Shown here: positions 1-9,895 of the stretch, one piece after another | Numbering within the stretch: position 1 is the first letter of the stretch | Layout: each line of letters begins with the position of its first letter | DNA from: Fragilaria crotonensis | Lineage: Eukaryota > Bacillariophyta > Fragilariophyceae > Fragilariales > Fragilariaceae | Length of the DNA stretch: 29,521 nucleotides | Reading direction: 5' to 3' | Assembly: GCA_022925895.1 (NCBI GenBank) | Contig: JAKSYS010000732.1 | Location: forward strand, 1-29,521 | Translations under genes and position numbers: made by a program | Notes under the pieces: model-generated | What the model saw: the letters and a program-made list of their open reading frames with translations, nothing else | The model's database searches: none | What the model was told of the DNA's origin: nothing

Positions 1-299
1 CAACACAGGAGCAGCATTGTAGCTGGAATGCCATTGGCCTAGTATGTCATCTGTGACAATGATGAGGTTGCCCTTGATGACCTTACCCGCAATGACTGGA
101 ACTCTTTTGATGGCAACTTCTTGGTTGATCCTGGAGGGTCAAACCTTCTCGCACAATAGCAAGCAGGCATTTGATATCCTCAATTCATTCATTATGGGAA
201 AAAGCAGCTGTTGACATCCTCAATTCATAAATTATCGAGGGACCGGGTTGGCCCATTCTGTGCTGACTTCAAGGCCTCAAAGTCTCAGGCTGAGGGAAG

Positions 300-850
300 A
301 TCTGCAATTGCCAGAACAAACAAGACAATGACATATTCGATGGTAATAACAATCTTATTCATAGGCAATGAGAAGTTCTCTTATGACCAGCAGTTGGTGA
401 GAAGGCACCAGCAGGCACATAATTAGTTGTTGTTCTAGGAGGAGCCAGTTGCAGAGACCGAGAAGGTAAATGATTTCCTTGCTGCTGTTCGGGATTCTAA
501 GTTGGAGATTTGCTATCCAATGCTAAAGGGGCAATGAGCAGAAGAAGTTGGTATGAGCTGTCTTGTAATAGGATCCGGTTGGGACTTTCCCGCATGAGCA
601 AAAGTTACTTGGTCATTGGTTTGGTGTTGCCTCCTGCTCCAAGATGGTGGAGCCAACAAGGCAACTGTCGTTGGGAGGACGTTATTGTGCATGAATAGTT
701 CCACTTTCTCCACCCAACGCCATTTTATGCCATGATAGGACTTCGAGTACAAAAAGAATTCGAGTCATTTCACTTCTAGAGGGCGGATGGAGGACGTGGA
801 ACCTCCCGTGGAAGAGGTGGGTGAAAGTGATCCGCATGAGCATTATAAAT
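300..850 (+). pseudogene. Relic of Ty1/copia-type retrotransposon gag
   Basis: No intact reading frame is present, but one frame, read through stops, gives gag-like pieces. Around 370-425 it reads KFSYDQQLVRRHQQAHN, and around 438-505 it reads EEPVAETEKVNDFLAAVRDS. This pattern (aromatic residue, H-x-x-AHN, then EP-x-x-E-x-x-KV-x-DFL-x-x-x-RD) is what I know from the gag of copia-type elements in diatoms. Around 775-830 another frame gives a short Gly/Arg-rich run (GGRGTSRGRGG), as at the end of many gag proteins. Stops and frame changes show decay. No LTRs, protease, integrase or reverse transcriptase are visible. Bases 1-300 hold only a short direct repeat (ATCCTCAATTCAT near 175 and 216) and no gene I recognise. 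Confidence 0.45.
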
Positions 851-855
851 TCTCT

Positions 856-3800
856 CTATACCATGTCAGTTTTCCCGTAGTTCCTAGCAGGCGTCTGATT
901 TGCTTTTGGTTTCGCTTTTCCTGGTGCCAGTTTACCCGTATTCCACTTCCCTTCTTCCTTCCTTGTTGCCTCAATAGATCGAGCGGCCCCATACGTATCC
1001 TCCCCACCTGAGTGCTTAGGGTTCGAGTTGTTGCCATTCGCATCAACAAGCTTTCCCCATCTGGATTTTTTGCCTTCTTTGACACGTAACTCGACCGGAC
1101 CGTGCGCAAAAATACACTTATTTCGTTTTTGCATTGGGCAAAACGTTCCTAAACTGCTATCCCAATGGTTGCACAAACGTGTGCGAAACTTTGAATCATC
1201 AGCGCATCGGGCCAGGTTGCCATCTAACTTCTTCAGATTTGAATCACCTCTTCTGATCCATTCGTCATCAGCACGCAACCAACCGCGACTTTTGAAAGTC
1301 TTCGCGGCCGTGCTTCCGTCCCAGATAACGATATCCCCATCCGGGAGAAGAGGCGCTGTCGCGTCCCATTGTCCTTTTTCCATGTCGACGACGTGATTTG
1401 TGTCGGTGGCAACTTGACATTCGGTACTCTCTACAAGAAAATTGTCATCGCGCACCGCACCATTGAGAGTGTCGAACGTTTCATATTTGCGTTCTTGGTG
1501 CGTGTAGGTGTCCGTGCTAGCCTGAATATTCGCTTCGGGGGTCCGGAATTCGCCCCTGTCGAGGAAATCGTCGCACTCGCCTACGTTTGCTAATTCCTTC
1601 GCTTCAAGTCTCCGCCTAGGAAGAATTGGCGTTGGAATCGAGTACTTCTGCGCCAAGGGATCGTCGGCATCAAGGAATTCTTTGCTCAAGCTAAAGCAGT
1701 GCATCAAGAGTCTAGGGAAGCGACCTTCGAAGTATAAAAGTAAGCCGTCTGGATTTGGACCAACTCTCACCTTGACGTGTCCCGGTAGTTCATCATAGTG
1801 ATGATGTTTGTTGCGGATGAGTCGGAGGAAGTCTCGTACAGATGACGGATCGTAGGTACGAAATTTCGACACATTGCTGATCAGATCAGGGTCGAGGGAT
1901 TGATCCCAGGCTGTGCCAACCACTTGCGCCGCATTTCTCTCTATTGCAAAGACATTTGCAGCGAATCGAGAGGATACCTTTTTGCCCTGCTCCACCAATT
2001 GGGCGTCATTTTCGATTCGATCAGAAATGTCACACAGAAACGCCAGCTTTTTCCGTGGACTCCAGAAGAAGGGATGCTCGCAAACCTCTTGTGCCGTGGG
2101 TCGTTGAGTGGCATCCCTGGAAATCATGGCAGTAATTAGATCGTGCGCATCCGGTGATATGTCAAGGAGCTCTTCTGTTGACGTCTTGTTACGCATGATG
2201 TTAACTTCCCGCTCGTACCAATCTCCAAACGGATGAGTTCCAGGGACGAGGGTGCAATGGAAAATGCACCCTAGTGAAAAAATGTCCACGGAACGACTAG
2301 TTCGAGAAGACATCGCGGCATCAAGAGGAGATGTTTCCATTAACGAGTCAGTACGAGAGTTACTTTCACCAGACTTGACAGACGACGATTCAGCAGACCA
2401 TCGAATCGCCATGACTTCTGGCGCCTGCCATCCGACGCTTCCTGGCCCAGCTCCGACCAAACGTGACTCGCAACCATTCACCGATCCCTGAATCGACGCA
2501 GCTCCCAACGTACTCAGTCCGAAGCTACTTTGCCCTGCAAGCTGTTTGCCAAGACCCATATCAGATATCTTTGCAATGTAGCCTCCTTTCTCGTAGCGAA
2601 CGATAAACTCGTCTTCGCCTTTGAGTCCGTCGGGCGTGAAAGCAGCTTTGACTTTCGTTCGTCCTGACCAAGCCAGCAAGATATTGGCTGGCTTGAGATC
2701 CCTGTTGACAACATCGAGGCGTTAGTTCGCTCGTTGATCGGATGAGTAAGTCGCGCACAGTACTACTTACCTATGCACTATCCTCAGAGAGTGCAAGTGC
2801 CGAACGCCGCACGCAATTTGGTATAAAGTCGCCTGGACAGTTTCCCTTAGCTGGGGGTGCTGCAAGGGACCGGACTCCACTGAATGCCTTCTGAGCTCCG
2901 CAATCAAATCGTGCAACGACATATCACATAATTCTAGAGCCAAATATACAAAGTCTCCTTTGACTTCCTTCAGAAAGTATCGAACAACATTGGGGTGCCC
3001 ATCGCTTTCAATGAGCAGCGAGATCTCTCTGTCAGCACTCGCGTGATAGGCCTTCAGCATTCTCTTGACGGCTACTTGTCGACTATCCAACGTCCCTCTG
3101 TAGACAACAGTCCCATGACCTCCGAAGCCCAAAACGTCATCAGTGACTTGAATGACACCAACATTTCGAACTCCATCGCCGTTGACACTGCTTTCAGCGA
3201 TGGCGCTCGTACTTTCGAGAGATGCCATTGGCTGTATCGCAGTCTCCTTCTCTTTTCGCTTCTTTGCCTTGATTCGTCTTCCCATGTCAAATGCCAAGAC
3301 AAAGAGAAGGGCCATCGTGGGTGGAAGCCAGGATTCCATTAACTTGAAGAAATTACGCTTATTCTTGCGAAATTGTTGTAGCTCCAAGAGGTCGCTTTGC
3401 ATGGAATGCATCTGTTGAAAGGGTAGCACTGCTGTTTGGTCTGCAGTCCCATCACTGTCTAGAAAGGATCCTTCTAAGCTGGACACAAAATCATGATTGT
3501 GGTGAATCCCACCTACCAAACATGCAGGGAAATTAGGGTTCGTTGGTCCACAGGTTTTCTTAGCAAGAGCGGAGACCTTGGAATGTTCGTCAGACTTGTG
3601 AGAATAGGTTCCTGTCGCCGGAGTCTTTGCAAGATTAGGAAGCTTGCTACCTATTGCTTTCGATCCGACAGCTGACGAGGCCGGGGCGGTCGAATGGGGC
3701 AAACCAATCGATGTCACAAGCTTGGCTTGAGAAAGTCGTTTCCCAAGCGGCATGGCGAAGAGCTGTCCACTCGATAGCGCACCAACAATTGTCTGCTCAG

Positions 3801-5028
3801 GTTCTTCGGAGGCTTTTATCAGATCCATTTGCCGTTCCAATTGCCGTGCTACATATTCAGGCGAGCTATCGGGTAAAGGAGCATCCGGTAAGATATCCAC
3901 ACCTAGCGAAGTTCCAGTCGACGCCTCCAACGCAAAAGCAACAGGAGTATCAAAAGTTTCGTCAGACACCCAGTCAATACCTCCTGTGTGCGCGTTCCGG
4001 AGCGCAACGTTCCCATTCGGCGTCGCGATTAGCATGGCTAACTGTTTCTTGGCCTCCTCCTTCGTCGGAAGCATCAGGCGAGGTGCGTGAGGTTGCGAGC
4101 GAATATCCTCAATATCATCAACCATCATATCTCGAACACCCATGATTTCCGAGCTAGAAAATTTGACATCCATAGCGCCACTTCTGGCATCGAACAAGGA
4201 AATCGAATAATCGACGCGGCCCACCCAAACAATGTTCCTCCCTTGAAGGTCTGGACCCTCGTCTTGCGACGATGCCACATCGCCCCCCGTCACAACCCGC
4301 AAGATTTCTCCCGTGTCTCGGTCCATGGCTGCTGCGGTAGCTTGTCGGGATCCGACGTAAAATCGACCTCGGGAGTCGACGAAGGGGGCTCGCGCAACCA
4401 ACTCCTTGAGCGTGGACGTTGCCGTGAGCTCCTTGTCACGACCGGCCGTCAAGAAGACCCGGCCATCAACCGAGGGCACAGCGGCCGTTCGAGAATCGTG
4501 GGAGCTTGATTTAGTGGTTGTTGTGGTAGAGACGAGGGGACTAAGTACTTTGGAAGAGTCTGTGCTGTTGGTGGAATCGTCGTTTGCCGGGAGGTCTGCC
4601 TCCATTAGACAAATACCAGATTGTTTCCACAGAACCTTACCCGTTTGACGTGAGAGACCGGCGATACTTCCATCCACGGTCGCTACAACAATAATTCCTC
4701 GACTGTCGTCATCGTTGATCTCTCCATTTAGGAGGGTTTCCGTGGTCCACGATACGCCATGATCAATGTCGTAGTCGTCAGAGACCTCCAATTCTTGTGA
4801 TTCTGGAAATGGATTGCCTTGCGCATCAATATTGACTGAATTGCTGGCCTTTGCCGCAGAAAGTTGCTTTGAGACTACTGCCAGCGACAAGAGCAACCAG
4901 GTATTGACCCAGAGAGCCTTTCGGAGCAATCGATTTCTGGGGCGAGGAGGAACCGCAACGGCGTCTACAACCATAAGGTCGCTCGAAGCGTTCATTCTAT
5001 ACTTTTTCGATTCTGGAGACTCATTCAC
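856..5028 (-). CDS. IRE1: IRE1-type ER stress sensor kinase/RNase with C-terminal CCCH zinc finger
   Basis: This is the transmembrane unfolded-protein-response sensor. Its lumenal domain senses misfolded protein; its kinase and KEN RNase act on the cytosolic side. There are two exons (5028-2771 and 2701-856) and a 69-bp GT-AG intron, giving about 1367 aa. In order: a hydrophobic signal/anchor near residues 37-58; a lumenal region with a PQQ/beta-propeller-type repeat (VDGSIAGLSRQTGKVLW); one membrane segment near 566-582; a kinase with the glycine loop GFGGHGTV, VAVKR lysine, HRDLKPAN (752-759) and DMG (about 800-802); and a KEN domain near 983-1095. The KEN domain keeps the residues equivalent to yeast Y1043, R1056, N1057 and H1061 (here about Y1036, R1049, N1050, H1054). 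A Ser/Thr-rich insert follows the activation loop. An unusual C-terminal extension carries C-x10-C-x7-C-x3-H near 1263-1286. The splice is inferred because it rebuilds the HRD motif in phase. Both frames are clean. Confidence 0.93.
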
Positions 5029-5169
5029 TCCAAGACACCAATTGAAAATTAGCGTTGCGTAGGTATGAGATCGGAAGAAGAGGTACTGACGGAGTGTTGG
5101 TCGCTAGTTTGTGCCTGAGATAAGTGATGATGGCGTCCAATGGTTCCCGTCGTCATCGCTCATAGCAGT

Positions 5170-5560
5170 TGTCCAATCGTACACACTTCTCAAGTGTAGT
5201 ACTTTGGTACAACGATCTGCAGTAGTGTGGAGTGTACAGTGATAGTACCTTTGGTACTCCGAACCTCATTCTCCAAACTCGGAGTACTTTTACCTCTGTG
5301 TACTGGAGACTGGTCTACTCGTAGTGCAGAACACGTATTTCATTTTTCAGCATGTCGAACTCCGACGACTTCCACCAGCCACCAACTATATGCATTCTAC
5401 GATAGTAGCAAATAGCACCAGGAACTAGTACCAGTGTACCAGTACTTTGTACACGCATGCTGTACCAGAGGTCCTCAAATGCACATGCGACATGGACATG
5501 CGACATGCGAGCGTGTACAGATACAAGTACTTGTACCTCGTACCAGCAGGAATCATACTT
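5170..5560. repeat. GTAC-rich intergenic DNA between IRE1 and cystatin
   Basis: This lies in the gap between two divergently transcribed genes (IRE1 at 5028 and cystatin at 5699). It contains many copies of the self-complementary tetramer GTAC, often as AGTAC, TGTAC or GGTACC, with no fixed period. No convincing protein-coding frame is present. It may include both promoters, but no TATA box or initiator can be assigned. Confidence 0.6.
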
Positions 5561-5698
5561 GTACGAGGGAAATGGGTCACACATGCGCTGTCCTCAAAGG
5601 AAGCAAGACCCGCTTCTCATTTCTCATTGACAGAGGCCGTGAAGAACAGGAACTGGTTCATCAGAACACGATTGCATTCAATTCCACACTTGACAAAT

Positions 5699-6564
5699 AT
5701 GAGATTACTATTCTCCTCTTCTATCACTTCTACTCTCCTGCTCCTCCTTATCGCTTCTGTTCTTCTGATTCTCCTGACAATGCAAACGGTCGAGTCTCAC
5801 CAGCACCATGAACAATACCACCGTAGCATGCGTATGGGAGCCTACCATGATGCTGATGTGAATGACCCGTTCGTGGTGCGCGCTGTCGAATTCACGAAGG
5901 AAGCTCTGGCGTTGCAATCGCCTTACCCTGGAATTGTGTTGGACGAGACTCCTAATGTGACGTTGCAAGTGGAAAGCGCAGAAATACAGGTACGACTATG
6001 TATGCTGTAATGTGTGAATGATTGTTTTTTTACGAGTGGCAAATGAATGCTGGAATGTTCAGCCAGTCTCACAGAATTCACCTTTGCAATCATTCTTTTG
6101 ACACAGGTTGTTGCTGGAATGAATATCAGGTTGACACTCCAAGTCATGGATGGCGACGAATGCACAAGGGCATTTGACGTTGAAATCTACGATCATTTTG
6201 GGGACATGACAGTAACTAAATGGGGACAAGAACGAACTTGTGAGAAGTCAGATAACGCAGTGAAGTTGGCACCCTCATGTTTGAAGGTACCACTGTTTTG
6301 GGAAACAATGCAAATCAGAAGGATAGCAACTCTGAGGATCCATCTCCGGCTAAAGAGGAGGATCCCGAGGATGCTCATGACTCGAATGACAATGCTGAAG
6401 ACGCAAATGATGATGCTGAAGAAGGAAACGATGATGCCGGAGACGTAGATGATGACACAAAAGAAGCAAACGTCGATGCTGAAGAACCAAACGAGGAACA
6501 AATCCTTGGAGACGACGTGTCGGCTGATACTGACGACGACGCGGAGGTTGAAGAAAATAATTGA
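5699..6564 (+). CDS. Secreted cystatin-like cysteine protease inhibitor with acidic tail
   Basis: The protein likely inhibits papain-family cysteine proteases in the secretory pathway or outside the cell. Exon 1 (5699-5989) begins with a clear signal peptide of Leu/Ser-rich hydrophobic residues and then has VVRAVEFTKEAL, the cystatin helix region. A 117-bp intron (5990-6106) is followed by exon 2. Splicing joins Q to VVAG and so creates the cystatin signature Q-x-V-x-G (IQVVAGMNIRL). The later Trp of the second binding loop may be TVTKWG. After PSC the frame must change once near 6279-6285 to enter an acidic tail (to 6564) of repeats rich in D, E, N and A. A single missing T in a TTT run explains this best. 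A 32-bp intron at 6286-6317 would also restore the frame but is implausibly short. Without the shift the tail would be Met/Arg-rich, which looks wrong. Confidence 0.7.
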
Positions 6565-6617
6565 GGGCCGGATCATCAGCATTGCAAAATGTAACTTCCA
6601 AAATTGATAATTCTATA

Positions 6618-7208
6618 TTACACCTTCATTTTACGACGCACCACCCGAGACAAGATGTAGTACACTGCGGCATAGCCAATGTACTCGTTCAGGCGACGCT
6701 TTCTCTGTCTTCGCCGTGTTCCCCAGCAATCAATGTCTGGCGCACAGTCTGCATCAAGGTCACAGCGGGAAGGCGAGTCACGGCGCACTTTCTTGACCAC
6801 GATGGGTAAGGCGTCATCTTCGTCGACCTCCGCGTGCGTGGTGTACGAACAGTTGGATGGGAGCACCTTTAATTCCAGCTGCACGGCTTCGAAAACGCAG
6901 TCATCAACCTCCTCGTCACTCCTGTATTTCCCTTTCTCTGGTATGTTTGTCTGACGAAAATGTAGGATTCGGTACACCGCGAGGTAGCTGAGGCATAACA
7001 AGCACAACGTTGAGGGAGTCCACGCAGAATACGTGGTAATAAGAGATTCAGAGGCATCGAAGGCAGATATGGTGCGCATGGTGGTGGTGGTGTTCCTGAT
7101 TTTTCTTTGTGATTTTGTGAATTTGTGAGCGTATTCCTTTTCAAGATTTCGTTTATCACGCCACGCTTCCCACGCACCATTTCTTCGCTGACGAGGAAAG
7201 GTAGGCAT
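6618..7208 (-). CDS. Unknown protein with one or two membrane segments
   Basis: I do not recognise the family. The frame gives 196 aa. The N-terminus is basic and rich in Arg, Lys and Trp. A hydrophobic stretch (TLCLLCLSYLAVYRILHF) lies near residues 68-85. A charged middle includes EVDEDDALPIVVKKVRRD and several cysteines. The C-terminus has a Tyr-rich hydrophobic segment (YIGYAAVYYIL) ending in RRKMKV. A second Met at residue 44 could be the true start. The gene converges on the cystatin gene with about 50 bp between the stops. No introns are evident. The unbroken frame and balanced composition support a real gene, but nothing indicates its function. Confidence 0.5.
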   Translation of the reverse strand: MPTFPRQRRNGAWEAWRDKRNLEKEYAHKFTKSQRKIRNTTTTMRTISAFDASESLITTYSAWTPSTLCLLCLSYLAVYRILHFRQTNIPEKGKYRSDEEVDDCVFEAVQLELKVLPSNCSYTTHAEVDEDDALPIVVKKVRRDSPSRCDLDADCAPDIDCWGTRRRQRKRRLNEYIGYAAVYYILSRVVRRKMKV

Positions 7209-7633
7209 TTACTCGCGGACCTGAATATTATCGGGACGTTCTAGCACGCTGCAAGTCGCTACACCATTTGATTTCGGGATTCCTTCCATGGTAGTTGCGA
7301 CTTGCGTCATACAAATAGGGTGAGACGAGACGCGAGACCTGCACGGTATGCGACCATGAATATAAGCGCTTCCATGCTACCCTTACAAGTGAGATCATCT
7401 AGAATCCAGTCCGGAAGTGTACATACGTACAGAGTTGAAATGAATCCAAACAAGGGAACCTCCTGCTAAAGTATGCCGTTCACAGTTCGCATGGTCTACC
7501 GTAGTTGCTGAAAGAAGCGACTACTAATCGAAAAACCATATTCCAGTCCTCGGAATGCAGTACCGGTACAACTTCAGGTACCAGGTACGAATACAAGTAC
7601 TCGAGTGCTCCATTGGAGATTGGTGTACACGTC
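7209..7633. other. Intergenic stretch with some GTAC motifs
   Basis: This lies upstream of the unknown membrane protein on the minus strand and left of the inverted-repeat element. It contains GTAC-rich text near 7420-7625. I see no coding frame, RNA gene or clear promoter motif. Confidence 0.4.
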
Positions 7634-7657
7634 TACTACCGTAAATTGCGCCCATTA
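7634..7657 (+). repeat. Left terminal inverted repeat
   Basis: The sequence from TACTACCGTAAATTGCG through CCCATTA is matched exactly, in reverse complement, at 9366-9389. Confidence 0.8.
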
Positions 7658-8054
7658 GAGAGATCCTCTTTTTATTGTTTACAGTACGGAACCCGTAACC
7701 TTACGAAGATTTGTGTAAACTTGTTCCTGTAATTTACAGTGTAAAATTGATGTCCTCTTTTTAGAAAAAACAAGATAAATTTCACAACTCAGATTCCTTC
7801 GAAATTTCTCTTGTCTGGTACTCAAGTACCACTGATTGCTATTCTCAGTACTCCTACTAGTAGTAGCGGTAGGTACCAGTACAATTGTTCGTTGTTTCTA
7901 TGCACATGTAGACTGCACCTAAATGCCAGTCCTAACTCCTAACACTCCTGACTGGTGCGGAGATGCAACGTGTAGAGTCTATCAGTTGTCCCTCTCCTAA
8001 CTCTTAGACATTACAAAAGGACAGCTAGATTGGCTACTCATCACTACTGCGGCT

Positions 8055-8805
8055 ACCTTTGTCGTTCGGCCATGGCTTCATTGAAAGCCATGAGTATGTC
8101 ATTGTTAGCGGCATTGGCGACGCACAGTTGGGTACTACGTCCTTCATCTTTCAACCTCTCAAACCTCGAAGCTGTTCTACAGTTAGATAACCCATTGCAT
8201 CATTGTGACGGGTGTCTGCCTTCTCTTCTTCATCATAGGCTCTTGCAGTGGCCAAGGAGTGTATGTCATCGCTGCATTGTTTGGTGCCGCCAGCATTTAG
8301 CTTCTCACTTGATGGATCCTCATCGCAACCAGAATTCAATGGCATGTTAAAGGAACCGACTCTTCAAGTGATCACGCCCATTGCCCATTGCAAACTGAAG
8401 GGAACACTGCATTTCCATCCGGAGCCGTGGATATGCTCAGATACTTGGCACTTGTTGCCCAGGCTGCCATGCTCTTCCCATGAGGAGCCTCAAACGGTAA
8501 GTCTGCAATCAACTGCCGCACAAGCATGATGTCCATCAAATTTGTGGGATCTGTCAAGAATGGAGCCACCTGCATGACCCTTCCATTCTTGACAGTTGAG
8601 ACTGTTGACGCGGGCAATCACCTCAATCGAGCACGTGACGAAGACGCCAAGTTTCTCGTGTCCACGTTGCCGGAGGAAGATGTCGTTTCTTCCGTTGAAT
8701 CACCCGAAACAAGGGCGATCGAATGACCTACATCGCGATGTGGTTGTTCTAGAACAACCACATCGGAATGGCAAACGTCATCGTCGAGTTCCGATGAGGA
8801 CATGA
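8055..8805 (-). pseudogene. Broken reading frame inside the inverted-repeat element
   Basis: Three minus-strand pieces in different frames look protein-like when read in order. 8805-8618 is Ser/Asp-rich. 8617-8372 includes LTDPTNLMDIMLVRQLIADLPF. 8345-8151 includes ARAYDEEEKADTRHNDAMGY. A frame change near 8150 then leads to NAANNDILMAFNEAMAERQR and a stop near 8055. The composition is plausible for a protein, but I recognise no transposase or other domain. It may be a decayed passenger or a poorly conserved transposase. A gene unrelated to the element is also possible. Confidence 0.35.
8736..8765. repeat. 30-bp perfect palindrome
   Basis: The arm CGATGTGGTTGTTCT is followed immediately by its exact reverse complement, with no spacer and the centre between 8750 and 8751. 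It lies inside the inverted-repeat element, so both strands encode the same local peptide DVVVLEQPH. Confidence 0.85.
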
Positions 8806-9172
8806 TACAAGATACAGTTTTTTGTGTTCGCGAACTTCCAGGGACATGCCAAAGCGCGCCGCCTCAATTCAGAGCGCGCCGCACGATGAAAAGTCTACAA
8901 ACTACTAGAACGTACGCTGATATACACATATTGTTTTCCACGTGGAGGTACTTTCCGAACGAAGTAAACACGTGGAACGGAATTTGTTCAGTGTCAAGTC
9001 GAAGGGAAATTCGGGCTTCAAATTTACCAAAGGACCCCAAAATTCATGAAGTTAAGGGAAAATCGAATCTCAATTTTACGAAGCTGAGGACCCAGAACCG
9101 GTACTGGGTCCCGGAGTTTTGTAAATTTGTATTGTAAAAATTCAAAAGAGGATCTCTCTATTAAGAGATGAA

Positions 9173-9365
9173 GGTGATTAAGAGATTTTGACGGAATTCT
9201 GACGGAATCTTATGTACATCCTAAAATACGCAATGTTGTGGTGATTAAGAGATGCTATACTAGTTGTTGACTACTCCTACTGTCGGGAATCTTGTACATA
9301 CAAAAATTAAAAGTTTGTGGTAATTAAGAGATTTTGAAAGTGATTCATGTACATTCCCCATCTCT
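9173..9365 (+). repeat. Degenerate tandem repeat near the right end of the element
   Basis: Three related units start at 9173, 9240 and 9319, each opening with GGTGATTAAGAGAT or GGTAATTAAGAGAT. All three later contain TGTACAT. The first two units are 67 and 79 bp. The third runs directly into the right terminal inverted repeat. Subterminal repeats of this sort are common transposase-binding sites; that role is inferred here. Confidence 0.6.
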
Positions 9366-9389
9366 TAATGGGCGCAATTTACGGTAGTA
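9366..9389 (-). repeat. Right terminal inverted repeat
   Basis: TAATGGGCGCAATTTACGG through TAGTA is the exact reverse complement of 7634-7657. Confidence 0.8.
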
Positions 9390-9600
9390 CCTGGTACTCT
9401 ACCGTAGTACAGGTTTATTCATATTATTTCATATGACATATGGACATATTGAGCATGCACAGCATGCAAGATGCAGCATGGTCGCAGTGAGTATGGAGTA
9501 CAGTATGGAGTATGGAGTGTACTGGAGTATAGAGTAATATTAGTGTATGGACATAAGGTATGCATATTCATTTACTAGGACGGCGTACTCGTACCTGTTT
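9390..9600. repeat. GTAC- and GTATGGAGTA-rich intergenic DNA
   Basis: This lies between the inverted-repeat element and the succinyl-CoA ligase gene. It contains several GTAC motifs and a short run of near-repeats of the type GAGTATGGAGTACAGTATGG at 9487-9535. No gene is visible. Bases 9600-9895 are probably the leader or promoter of the next gene. Confidence 0.45.
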
Positions 9601-9895
9601 GCGGTTCGCAAGGCGGACCGTTGTTGAGCCATCTGCACACAACAATTGTTTCCGGTGAGGGTTCGCGTCACGGCTAAAACAATAGCACCGTGACAGCTGC
9701 TGATTGTTTGCATATCCTTACAGGAATCTTCGGTCTGCACATGTGTACAAGGAAGAACTTCCATCACCAACTGACAAAAGTGCAGGCATTCCATTCTTGA
9801 TTCTCAAGGCGACTGCACTCGCCAACAGGCTCCACACACATCATCGGTACGCTGTAGCCAGTCAACGCCGCACATCCGAACGACAGAAAACGACA

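Larger units (their letters stand above)
7634..9389. mobile_element. Tc1/mariner-like DNA element, non-autonomous or decayed
   Basis: The two ends are perfect inverted repeats of 24 bp counting the TA at each end (7634-7657 and 9366-9389), that is, TA followed by CTACCGTAAATTGCGCCCATTA. If TA is taken as the duplicated target, the inverted repeat is 22 bp, which fits Tc1/mariner-type insertion at TA. The total is 1756 bp. A second, inner similarity pairs AGAGAGATCCTCTTTT near 7656-7671 with its reverse complement near 9144-9159. The interior has a broken minus-strand frame, a 30-bp palindrome and tandem repeats, listed separately. No DDE/D transposase motif can be read, so the superfamily rests on the TIR form and the TA target only. 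Confidence 0.6.

Noticed and set aside
3654-4145. 163-codon plus-strand frame
   Set aside because: It lies antisense to the clean IRE1 lumenal coding region and has no domain or natural start context.
856-5028. Two separate genes (receptor-like and kinase/RNase)
   Set aside because: A 69-bp GT-AG intron joins them in phase and rebuilds HRDLKPAN.
6286-6317. 32-bp GT-AG intron in the cystatin gene
   Set aside because: It restores the frame but is shorter than any intron I would expect here. One missing T in the run near 6279-6284 explains the shift in the same way as in neighbouring genes.
9173-9365. CRISPR-like array
   Set aside because: There are only three degenerate repeats with unequal spacing in eukaryotic DNA inside a transposon end.
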